Assembly (NCBI RefSeq): GCF_014084105.1 | Contig: NZ_CP048289.1 | Coordinates: 6,395,922-6,459,921 of the forward strand | Length of the DNA stretch: 64,000 nucleotides | Direction of reading: 5' to 3' | Source of the DNA: Streptacidiphilus sp. P02-A3a | GTDB taxonomy: Bacteria > Actinomycetota > Actinomycetes > Streptomycetales > Streptomycetaceae | Shown: positions 36,016 through 43,354 of the stretch, piece after piece | Numbering within the stretch: the stretch's first letter is position 1 | Layout: each line of letters begins with the position of its first letter | Position numbers and translations under genes: made by a program | The notes under the pieces: model-generated | Told to the model about the DNA's origin: nothing | Database searches by the model: none | The model's input: only the letters and a program-made list of their open reading frames with translations

Positions 36016-37464
36016 CTACCGCGCGGTCGACCGGGCGCCGCGCAGGAACAGGGCGCTGGTGAGGACGCCGAGCAGGACGATGGCGGCGTTCACCGCGATC
36101 GCGACCCTCAGCCCGCCGAGGATCGCCGAGGCTCCGGTACCGGCCATCGCGGCGGTGGCGACGGCGCTCATGATCGGCGTGCCCATGGTGATGCCGACCT
36201 GCTGGGTCATCGTGGCGAGGCCGGTGGCCAGGCCCTGTTCACGGTCGGCGAGCCCCGAGGTGGCGGTGACCATGAAGCCCACGATGACCAGCATGTTGCC
36301 GACCCCGCCGAGGAATCCGCCGACCAGCATCAGCCACATCGACGAGCGGTGGTCGCCGAGGCCGAGCAGGGCCGCGGTGAACACGGTCTGAAGCAGGCCG
36401 CCCACGATCAGCGTCCGCTTGCTGCCGATCCTCCCGATGACCCTCGGCGCCGCGGTGCCGCCGGTGACCGTGCCCAGGCCGAGGACGCCGAAGGACAGGC
36501 CCGCGACGAGCGGCGAGAAGCCGAGCACGTCCTGGAGGTAGACGGTCAGCGGGAAGACCAGTGAGGTCTCGGTGAGGAAGGCGATCAGACCGGCGACGTT
36601 GCCCCAGGCCACCGACCGCCTGCCGAGCACCCCGAGCGGCACCAGCGGCGCGGGCACCCGGCGCTCGACGGCGTAGAACACCAGCAGCAGCACCACGCCC
36701 GCCGCCAGCGGCACCAGGGCCCCGGCCGAGCCCCAGCCCCGCTGGCCCGCCTGGGTGAGCCCGAGGACGATGGCCAGCAGGCCGAGCGTGACACTGACCG
36801 CGCCGGGCACGTCCAGCCTGGGGCGTTCGTCGGGCCGGGACTCCTTGATCACCCTCGGGGCGACGACCAGGACCGCGAGGGCGACCGGCACGTTGATGAA
36901 GAACGCCCAGCGCCAGGACAGCAGGTCGGTCAGCACCCCGCCGAGGACGGCGCCGGTGGTGAACCCGGTGGACATCAGGGCCCCGTTGAGCCCGAGCGCC
37001 TTCTGCCGCAGCGGTCCCTCCGGGAACGAGGTCGTCATCAGCGACAGCCCGGCCGGGGTCACCGCGGCGGTGGCCAGACCCTGCAGCACCCGGGCCGTGA
37101 TCAGCGTCTCCGGGTTCTGCGCCAGCCCGCCCAGGACCGAGGCCGCGGCCAGCACCACCAGGCCGCCGAGGAACAGCCGGCGGCGGCCGAACAGGTCCGC
37201 GACCCGGCCGAAGAGCAGGGTGAAGCCCGCCGCGCACAGCGCGAACGAGGTGGCGATCCACTGCAGGTGCGCCAGGGGGAAGCCCAGGCCCCTGCCGATC
37301 ACCGGCAGCGCCACGTTCAGCACGGCGAAGTCCGCGGCCAGCATGAACTGGGTGGCGAGCAGCAGTACCAGCACCAGCCGGAGCCGGGGGGTGAGCACGG
37401 TCGGCGCCGCGCCGCCGGCGGGGCCGGGCGCGAGGTCGGCCGCTTCGGTTTCTGTGACAGACAT
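36016..37464 (-). CDS. DHA2-type MFS drug/proton antiporter
   Basis: 482 residues with about 14 helices. Near helix 1 is FAVLNVALPVIGRGL; motif A-like GRVADLFGRRRLFLGG between helices 2 and 3; antiporter motif C region GLSLMTTSF...ALGLNGALMSTGFTTGAVLGGVLTD. Such exporters remove antibiotics or dyes. ATG 37464 (MSVTETEA) is preferred over an upstream GTG; AGGAGAGGG lies upstream. Divergent from a regulator of the MmyB-like type, 258 bp away, which commonly controls it. Confidence 0.9.
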   Translation of the reverse strand: MSVTETEAADLAPGPAGGAAPTVLTPRLRLVLVLLLATQFMLAADFAVLNVALPVIGRGLGFPLAHLQWIATSFALCAAGFTLLFGRVADLFGRRRLFLGGLVVLAAASVLGGLAQNPETLITARVLQGLATAAVTPAGLSLMTTSFPEGPLRQKALGLNGALMSTGFTTGAVLGGVLTDLLSWRWAFFINVPVALAVLVVAPRVIKESRPDERPRLDVPGAVSVTLGLLAIVLGLTQAGQRGWGSAGALVPLAAGVVLLLVFYAVERRVPAPLVPLGVLGRRSVAWGNVAGLIAFLTETSLVFPLTVYLQDVLGFSPLVAGLSFGVLGLGTVTGGTAAPRVIGRIGSKRTLIVGGLLQTVFTAALLGLGDHRSSMWLMLVGGFLGGVGNMLVIVGFMVTATSGLADREQGLATGLATMTQQVGITMGTPIMSAVATAAMAGTGASAILGGLRVAIAVNAAIVLLGVLTSALFLRGARSTAR

Positions 37465-37722
37465 AACGTCGAGTCCCTCTCCTGATGGTTTCCGGGCCGC
37501 GGCGCGCTCGGTGGCGTCAGCCGCGGTCACCGGGGAAAGGCTCGTCGGCGCCCGGGTTCCCAGCCAGCCCCCTGGCGCGCACAGCCAGCGCGAGGGTAGT
37601 CATCGCAGCACCACCCTCACCGCTCCCGACCGTCCGGGGCAGCGGGCATCATGGGACGTCAGGGGCCACCGCCCGCCACGGCCCGCCGCAGTACGCCGCA
37701 GTCCGCCGACCTGGAGGCACGC

Positions 37723-38622
37723 ATGAACGGCTCGTCCGAGCTGGGGGACTTCCTCAAGTCGCGCCGCGCCGCGCTGCACCCCGAGGAGGTCGGCATCACC
37801 CCGCACCCGACCCGCCGCCGGGTCACCGGGCTGCGCCGCGAGGAGCTGGCGATCCTCGCCAACGTCAGCATCACCCACTACACCCGGCTCGAACAGGGCC
37901 GGGCCACCAGCGCCTCCGAAGGCCTGCTGGAGGCCCTCGCGCGCACGCTGCGGCTGACCGAGGACGAGACGGCCCACCTGAAGCGCCTCGCCCGCCCGGC
38001 CGCCGGGTCGTCCCGCCCGGCCCCGCCCCGGGTGGCGTACGCCGGCGCCTCGGCCCGGCAGCTGCTGGCGGCCATGACCGACGTACCGGCGCTGATCCTG
38101 GACCGGCGCAACGACCTCCTCGCCTGGAACCACCTGGGCCACGCGCTGCTCGGCGGACACCTGGCGGCGGAGAGCCCGGACACCCCCGCCACCCGCCCCA
38201 ACCTGGCCCGGATGCTCTTCCTGGACCAGCGGTACCGGGAGTTGTACTGCGACTGGCCGGACCAGGCGCAACTGGCCGTGGCCTCCCTGCGGCTGGTCGC
38301 CGGACGCCACCCCGACGACCGCGCCCTGGCCGAGCTTGTCGGCCAACTCACCATGAAAAGTGACGAGTTCGCCTCCCTCTGGGCTCGCCACCCGGTGCGC
38401 ACCTGCACCTCCGGGGTGAAGCGGCTGCGTCACCCCCTGGTCGGCACGATGGAGCTCAGCTTCGAGAACCTGATCATCCCCGGCAGCTCCGGCCAGCGCC
38501 TGATCGCCTACACCGCCGAACCCGGCTCGCCCTCGGAGGCCGCGCTCCGCCTCCTCCCCGGCGCGGCCGCCGGACTGGACCGGTTCCCGGCGCCGGACCG
38601 CCACGGCGTGCTCGGCGGCTGA
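37723..38622 (+). CDS. XRE-family regulator with MmyB-like ligand domain
   Basis: 299 residues. The family signature LGDFLKSRRAALHPEEVGI ... RRRVTGLRREELAILANVSITHYTRLEQGR contains the helix-turn-helix; the C-terminal part (PALILDRRNDLLAWNHLGHALL ... SFENLIIPGSSGQRLIAYTAEPGS) is the PAS-like MmyB domain. Streptomycetes have many copies next to oxidoreductases or exporters. ATG after CTGGAGG. Here it probably represses the divergent DHA2 exporter. Confidence 0.92.
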   Translation: MNGSSELGDFLKSRRAALHPEEVGITPHPTRRRVTGLRREELAILANVSITHYTRLEQGRATSASEGLLEALARTLRLTEDETAHLKRLARPAAGSSRPAPPRVAYAGASARQLLAAMTDVPALILDRRNDLLAWNHLGHALLGGHLAAESPDTPATRPNLARMLFLDQRYRELYCDWPDQAQLAVASLRLVAGRHPDDRALAELVGQLTMKSDEFASLWARHPVRTCTSGVKRLRHPLVGTMELSFENLIIPGSSGQRLIAYTAEPGSPSEAALRLLPGAAAGLDRFPAPDRHGVLGG

Positions 38623-38733
38623 CCCCGCCGCGGCCGGATCCCCCGGCCACGCCCTTGGGGAACGCGGCTAGCATGCGGAGTTGCTCGACGCCACCGGTCC
38701 TGTCCGGCGGCCTCCCGGACGCGAAGGCAGGCA

Positions 38734-39729
38734 ATGAAAGCTGCAGGCGGGATGTCCCGGCGCTCCGCCCTGGTCTCCGGCGTCTCCGGAGCCGCCGCCC
38801 TGCTCGCGGTCGGGGTTCCGCTGGGGTTCGCCCTGGAGGACTGGGCGGACGGGTTGTCCGCGCACACCTGGCGCACCGGCTCGGAGTGGGTGAACTGCCT
38901 CGCCTTCGGTCCGGACTCGCGCAGCCTGTACTGCGGCACCGACCAGGGGCTCCAGGTCTGGGACGTCGCGAGCGGAAGGGTGGCCGCCGACAGCCCCACC
39001 TCCGCCCCGGTGCACGCCCTCGCCGCGAGCGCCGACGGCAGGCTCCTGGTGGTGGCCCAGGACGAGTTGGAGGTGTGGCGCAGCGGTACCAGGACGCCCC
39101 TGGAGACGCTGCTGGGCTTCGGCACCGGCTACGCCGTGGCCGTGGCCGTCGACGCCGGGGGCGCGCTGGTCGCGGCGGGCTGCGACGACGCGGTGGTCCG
39201 CCTGTGGCCGGTGGGCGGCACCCGGACGCCGCGGCTGCTGCGCGGGCACACCGGGTCGGTCAGCGGCGTGGCGTTCTCGGCCGACGGGACGCTGCTGGCC
39301 AGCGGCAGCGACGACGGCACGGTCAAGCTCTGGTCGATGCCCTCCGGCGTCCTGCTACGGACGCTCGGCGCGGGCGGCAAGGTGGCGGGGGTCTCCTTCC
39401 CGGCCCGTGGCGCGAGCCTGGCCGCGGGGGCGATCAGCAGCCGTGGGGACGGCCGCGCCCGGATCTGGGACGTGTCCACCGGCGCGGTCGCGGCCGACCT
39501 CACCGGCGGCGGTGACGGCCTCGGCCTGGTCGCCCTCAACCCCGACGGCACGCTCCTCGCCAGCAGCGGGGGCGGCGACCGGCTGGACGTCTGGGACGTG
39601 GCGCGGGCCCGGGTCGCCCGGTCGGGCTCGCTCCAGGACAGCGTCAGCGGCATCGCCTTCAGCCCGGACGGACGGGTGCTGGCCGTGGGGCTGACCCAGG
39701 GGACGATCAACGTCTACCGGTCCTTCTGA
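38734..39729 (+). CDS. WD40-repeat protein, exported or membrane-anchored
   Basis: 331 residues. N-terminal MSRRSALVSGVSGAAALLAVGV looks like a Tat-like signal or anchor with twin arginines. The rest is a beta propeller of about six or seven WD40 blades: LRGHTGSVSGVAFSADGTLLASGSDDGTVKLW is the clearest, others are weaker (GRARIWDVS, DRLDVWDV). Scaffolding is the usual role; no partner gene is next to it. It resembles the propeller half of WD40-kinase proteins but has no kinase domain. Confidence 0.85.
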   Translation: MKAAGGMSRRSALVSGVSGAAALLAVGVPLGFALEDWADGLSAHTWRTGSEWVNCLAFGPDSRSLYCGTDQGLQVWDVASGRVAADSPTSAPVHALAASADGRLLVVAQDELEVWRSGTRTPLETLLGFGTGYAVAVAVDAGGALVAAGCDDAVVRLWPVGGTRTPRLLRGHTGSVSGVAFSADGTLLASGSDDGTVKLWSMPSGVLLRTLGAGGKVAGVSFPARGASLAAGAISSRGDGRARIWDVSTGAVAADLTGGGDGLGLVALNPDGTLLASSGGGDRLDVWDVARARVARSGSLQDSVSGIAFSPDGRVLAVGLTQGTINVYRSF

Positions 39730-39753
39730 GCGGCCGGTCCGGCGACCGGCCGC
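39730..39753. terminator. Hairpin terminator
   Basis: Perfect 9-bp arms GCGGCCGGT / ACCGGCCGC, loop CCGGCG, directly after the WD40 stop and before the convergent small gene. Confidence 0.75.
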
Positions 39754-39755
39754 GC

Positions 39756-40001
39756 TCAGCCCTGGCCCTGGCCCTGGCCGAAGAAGTGCGCGATCCGGCG
39801 CTGCCAGGCCACCAGCACCCGGGGCGGACGGTCGGGCGAGTGGTTCCAGCCGCCGCCGCGTGACGGCCGTTCAGCCGGGGCGGTGTGCCGGGGGGCCTTA
39901 CGGCCCTGGTGCCCGGCCGGGTGCTCGACGTGTGCGGGGACCCCGGGGACGCGGTGCGTCGCCTGGTGCAGCCGCTCCCGCAGCGAGTGTTCGCCTGTCA
40001 T
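39756..40001 (-). CDS. Small basic protein, divergent from TetR
   Basis: 81 residues, not recognised. It begins MTGEHSLRERLHQATHRVPG, is rich in His, Arg and Pro, and ends FFGQGQGQG from a CTGGCC-type hexamer repeat. A very good ribosome site (AAGGAGGAG) precedes the ATG, and the tetO-like operator starts 13 bp further up, so it is the likely divergent target of the TetR protein. No membrane segment, so it is not an exporter. Confidence 0.6.
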   Translation of the reverse strand: MTGEHSLRERLHQATHRVPGVPAHVEHPAGHQGRKAPRHTAPAERPSRGGGWNHSPDRPPRVLVAWQRRIAHFFGQGQGQG

Positions 40002-40013
40002 CTCTCCTCCTTG

Positions 40014-40050
40014 CTCTATCACCGATAGAGAGACCCTAGCACTGATAGAG
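40014..40050. promoter_or_regulatory. tetO-like tandem operators
   Basis: CTCTATC-ACC-GATAGAG (40014-40030) is a perfect 7-bp dyad with the core of the Tn10 tet operator (CTATCA..GATAG). A second, imperfect copy CCCTAGC-ACT-GATAGAG lies exactly 20 bp on (40034-40050). Both sit between the divergent TetR gene and the 81-residue gene. Confidence 0.85.
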
Positions 40051-40073
40051 TCACCTCGGGAGGTGCTTTCGCG

Positions 40074-40715
40074 TTGGCATTGGACCGACAGCGGATCGTG
40101 GACGAGGCCGTGGCACTGCTGGACGCCGAGGGCCTCGACGGCGTGACCACGCGCAAGTTGGCCGCCCGGCTCGGCGTCCAGTCACCGACCCTGTACTGGC
40201 ATCTGCCCAACAAGGCGGCCCTGGTGACCGCCCTCGCCGAGGCCGTCCTGGAGCAGGAGTTCCCCGAGCTGACGCCGCCGGACCCGACCGAACCCTGGAC
40301 GGACTGGCTGACCGCCCTCGCCGAACGGCTGCGCCGCGCGCTGCTGGCGCACCCGGACGGCGCCCGGCTGCTGTCGGCGGCCCAGCTCTGCCGGAAGATG
40401 GCCGCCCTCTCGGAGCTGGCCATGAGCACGCTGGTGGCCCGGGGCGTCCCGCTGCGGCGGGCCCGGGTGATCGTGCTGACGGTGGAGCGCTTCACCGTCG
40501 GCCATGTCCTCGAAGAGCAGGCCCCCCGCCCGGACACCGAGGCGGCGAAGGACTTCGACCTGGCGGTCTTCACCGAACAGCACCCGACGCTGGTGGCCGG
40601 AATCAGCGAGTACTTCCAGGCCGACCGCACCGTCGACGACCTGTTCCGCGAGTGCCTCGCCGTAGTGATCCAGGGCGCCGCCGCCGGTCAGGCCTCCTCG
40701 GGGACCGGTTCGTAG
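40074..40715 (+). CDS. TetR repressor closely resembling tetracycline repressors
   Basis: 213 residues. Helix-turn-helix GLDGVTTRKLAARLGVQSPTLYWHLPNKAALVTAL follows the TetR(B) pattern ([21 protein letters not shown]) almost residue for residue, and the core has the TetR_C stretch FTVGHVLEEQ matching TetR's FTLGCVLEDQ. TTG start with GGGAGGTG about nine bases upstream. It presumably binds the tandem dyads just before it. Ligand need not be tetracycline: many actinomycete homologues of this subfamily answer to other compounds. No tetA-like pump adjoins. Confidence 0.9.
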   Translation: MALDRQRIVDEAVALLDAEGLDGVTTRKLAARLGVQSPTLYWHLPNKAALVTALAEAVLEQEFPELTPPDPTEPWTDWLTALAERLRRALLAHPDGARLLSAAQLCRKMAALSELAMSTLVARGVPLRRARVIVLTVERFTVGHVLEEQAPRPDTEAAKDFDLAVFTEQHPTLVAGISEYFQADRTVDDLFRECLAVVIQGAAAGQASSGTGS

Positions 40716-41260
40716 ACGGCGACGAAGGCGTAGGGGGTGCACGGCAGCAGCCGGCCCTCGGTGTCCCGGCTTATCTGGCCGCAGAAGCACTCCTGGTCGG
40801 GGTCGTCCACGTCGACCAGGACCTCGTCCTGGTTGCAGCGCAGGTGGACCCCGGGCAGGGAGGACCAGTCGGGGCCGGGCTCGCGCTGCGGCAGCCGCAG
40901 CACGAAACGGAGCGGGCGGCCGTCCTCGGTGTGCAGTCCGAGCCCCGGACGGGGCTCGTCCGGCTCCGCCGGATCACCGGACGGGTACAGGTCGGAGACA
41001 CTGCCCTTGCCCCCGGCGACGAAGACCGTGAAGTCGTCGCAGCCCTCGGGTACCAGATCGTCCGCGTCGCCGTTGTAGCGGAGGGCGAACTCGAACTCCC
41101 AGTCGTCGTCGTCCAGCGCCATGAACCAGGCGTACACGGCCTCGGCGGTCGGCACCGGCCGGGGCTCGTACGCGGCCCACCACACCCGTCGCCCGTGCTG
41201 CTCGGCCTCCGCCACCGCTGCCAGTAGACAGGCCTCCGCGGCTGCTGCCACCGTGATCAT
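40688..41260 (-). CDS. Conserved-type protein of unknown function, Asp-rich
   Basis: 190 residues, not recognised. An acidic protein with an alanine-rich N-terminus and the stretch YAWFMALDDDDWEFEFALRY; two cysteines in QECFCGQI near the C-terminus. Good codon bias, ATG preceded by GGGGGTAG. Its 3' end overlaps the convergent tetR gene by 28 bp, so the two transcripts are complementary there. Confidence 0.65.
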   Translation of the reverse strand: MITVAAAAEACLLAAVAEAEQHGRRVWWAAYEPRPVPTAEAVYAWFMALDDDDWEFEFALRYNGDADDLVPEGCDDFTVFVAGGKGSVSDLYPSGDPAEPDEPRPGLGLHTEDGRPLRFVLRLPQREPGPDWSSLPGVHLRCNQDEVLVDVDDPDQECFCGQISRDTEGRLLPCTPYAFVAVYEPVPEEA

Positions 41261-41300
41261 TGGCTACCCCCACTCGTCGGTCGCTCCGATACGGCACACG

Positions 41301-42566
41301 CTATGCCGGGCCACTGACAATCAGGGCGTCGAGGAAGGGGCTGCCGAAGCGGCCGTGCGGGTCGCGGTGCTGGGCGAGCCGGGTGAAGTCGGTGAGCCGG
41401 GGGTAGGCCGCGGCCAGTTCCCCGGGGGTGAAGGCGGAGAGCTTGCCCCAGTGCGGGCGCGCCGCCAGCGGCCGCAGCGCCGCCTCGACCTGCGCCAGCA
41501 CCGGTTCGACCGACCCGAGGTCCGCGATCCAGGTGAAGTGGAAGGCGACGCTGTCGCGCCCGTACGCGGGGCTCAGCCACAGGTCGTCGGCGGCGACCGT
41601 GCGGATCTCGCCCACGTGCAGCACCGGCGCGAGCCGGTCGCCCAGGGCGCGCAGCCGGGTGATCGCCTCGGCCGCGCCGGCACGCGGCAGCAGGTACTCG
41701 GACTGGAGCTCGTCGCCGCTGCTCGGCGTGAACTCCGGTTTGAAGTGCGGCAGCCGCTCGTGCCAGGGGCCCGGTCGGCCCAGCTGCGCGGTGCAGGGTC
41801 CGGCGGGCAGGCCGGGGATCGGGTGCTGCTCGTCGGTCGCCGGGACGGCGCCCGCGACCGGCGGCGCGGCCGGGGCGTCGGTCCGTTCCTTGCGCCAGAT
41901 CGCGGCCCGGTCCGAGCCCCAGGTGGTGAACGCGCTGACGCTGTAGGCCGAGCCGAAGACCTGCTCGAACTCCTCCGCGAGGCGCGGCAGCGGCAGTCCG
42001 AGCCAGACCCGCTGGGCCACCTCGAACGCGGGCCGGACCGCCAGCGTCAGCTCGGTGACCACGCCCAGCGCCCCCAGCGCGACCACCGCGCCGGGGAAGT
42101 CCCGCGGCTCGGTGTCCCGGCTCAGCTCCTCCAGCTCCCCGCTCGCGCCGACCAGCCGCAGCGCCTGCACCGCCGAGGCCAGGCCCTGGTTGCGGTCCCC
42201 CGAGCCGTGGGTGCCGGTGGCCACCGCACCGGCCACCGAGATGTGCGGCAGTGAGGCCAGGTTCGCCAGCGCCAGCCCGTCCTGCCACAGCCGCTCCGCC
42301 AGCACGGCGTAGCGCACGCCGCCGCCGACCCGTACCGTCCGCCGGTCCTCGGCGATCCGCAGCACCGGCGGCAGCGCGGCGGTGGAGACCAGGTCGCCGT
42401 CGGTGTCCGCGACCCGGTTGAACGAGTGGCGGCTGCCGAGCGCCCGCACCCGGCTCCCGGCGCGCACGATCGACTGCAACTCGGCGACGGTGCCCGGCTC
42501 GTGGCGGCGCGCGGCGCTGTAGGCGAGGTTTCCCGCCCAGTTGGTCCACTGCGGGAGGGATGACAC
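41301..42566 (-). CDS. FAD-linked alditol (xylitol/sorbitol) oxidase
   Basis: 421 residues from GTG 42566, giving TNWAGNLAYSA at the start as in S. coelicolor AldO (418 residues). VAO-type flavoprotein: covalent-FAD histidine is His47 in GSRHSFN; PHISVAGAVATGTHGSGDRNQGL is the flavin-binding core; CTAQLGRPGPWHERLPHFKPEFTPSSG and RPHWGKLSAFTPGEL match AldO closely. It oxidises sugar alcohols to aldoses with release of hydrogen peroxide. An upstream in-frame GTG/ATG would add 17 residues without homology. Single gene. Confidence 0.9.
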   Translation of the reverse strand: MSSLPQWTNWAGNLAYSAARRHEPGTVAELQSIVRAGSRVRALGSRHSFNRVADTDGDLVSTAALPPVLRIAEDRRTVRVGGGVRYAVLAERLWQDGLALANLASLPHISVAGAVATGTHGSGDRNQGLASAVQALRLVGASGELEELSRDTEPRDFPGAVVALGALGVVTELTLAVRPAFEVAQRVWLGLPLPRLAEEFEQVFGSAYSVSAFTTWGSDRAAIWRKERTDAPAAPPVAGAVPATDEQHPIPGLPAGPCTAQLGRPGPWHERLPHFKPEFTPSSGDELQSEYLLPRAGAAEAITRLRALGDRLAPVLHVGEIRTVAADDLWLSPAYGRDSVAFHFTWIADLGSVEPVLAQVEAALRPLAARPHWGKLSAFTPGELAAAYPRLTDFTRLAQHRDPHGRFGSPFLDALIVSGPA

Positions 42567-42653
42567 GCGGGCTCCGATCCTGGCGGCGATCACGGCGGGA
42601 CAGCCCCAGCTTCCCACGCCGGGCGGAACGGACCGCCGCGGGGAGCCGGGGCT

Positions 42654-43301
42654 TCAGCCGCGCAGGTCGGCGAGCCAGGGGTGGTCCGGGTAGGTGTGCG
42701 CGAGCAGCGCGGCGAGGGCGTCGCGCCGGGCCGCGGTCAGCTCGGGGACGGTCACGGCGAAGTCCGCCCGGTCCTTCGGGCGGGCGTGCTTCGCCTTGAA
42801 CAGCAGCACCAGCTCGGGTGCCAGGTACGGGATGCCGTCGGCGCCGTGGTGGATGATCTCGCGGTAGGGCAGCCGGACGGTCGGGTCGTGTCGGCAGATC
42901 CAGGTGTCGCCGTCGTGCGGTTCGCGGACCACGTCGAGCAGGTAGTCACCGGTGGCCGGGTCGCGGAGCCAGGTCTGGTGCACCGCGGCCAGGGTCCGCG
43001 GGGTGGCGTCGGCCCAGATCCGGCCGCTGCCGGCGGCGTCGAAGACGTATCCGGGGAAGCGGTCGCGCACCTCGGGGAAGCCCGCGGCGGGGATCGCGAC
43101 CTCGATGTCCCCGTGCTCGCGGGTGCGGCGGCCGTGGAACAGGTCCAGCGCCCAGCCCCCCGCCACGCACCAGGGCGTGGCCACCCCTTCGAGCCGCCGG
43201 GCGACCTCGGCCGGGGTCCAGCTCCGGGACCATCGGGCGGTCAGGGCCTCGATCTCGGCGGGTGACAACTCATGTCCACCGCGCGGCAGTTGCTCGCTCA
43301 C
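42654..43301 (-). CDS. Nucleotidyltransferase-fold protein, aminoglycoside adenylyltransferase-like
   Basis: 215 residues from a GTG. WCVAGGWALDLFHGRRTREHGDIEVAIPA is the nucleotidyltransferase core, with GGWALD and a D-x-E pair as in ANT(2'')-like and LinB-like enzymes; ELVLLFKAKHARPKDRADF is the conserved C-terminal helix. Streptomycetes carry several uncharacterised relatives; whether it modifies an antibiotic is unknown. 87 bp upstream of the alditol oxidase start on the same strand. Confidence 0.78.
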   Translation of the reverse strand: MSEQLPRGGHELSPAEIEALTARWSRSWTPAEVARRLEGVATPWCVAGGWALDLFHGRRTREHGDIEVAIPAAGFPEVRDRFPGYVFDAAGSGRIWADATPRTLAAVHQTWLRDPATGDYLLDVVREPHDGDTWICRHDPTVRLPYREIIHHGADGIPYLAPELVLLFKAKHARPKDRADFAVTVPELTAARRDALAALLAHTYPDHPWLADLRG

Positions 43302-43354
43302 CTGGCCACGCTACCAGGGGGCGGCGGCCGCTGGGGGGCGGCCGCCGCCGGGGG

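Noticed and set aside
39756..40001. The TetR-divergent gene as a tetracycline efflux pump
   Set aside because: Only 81 residues, highly polar, no membrane helix.
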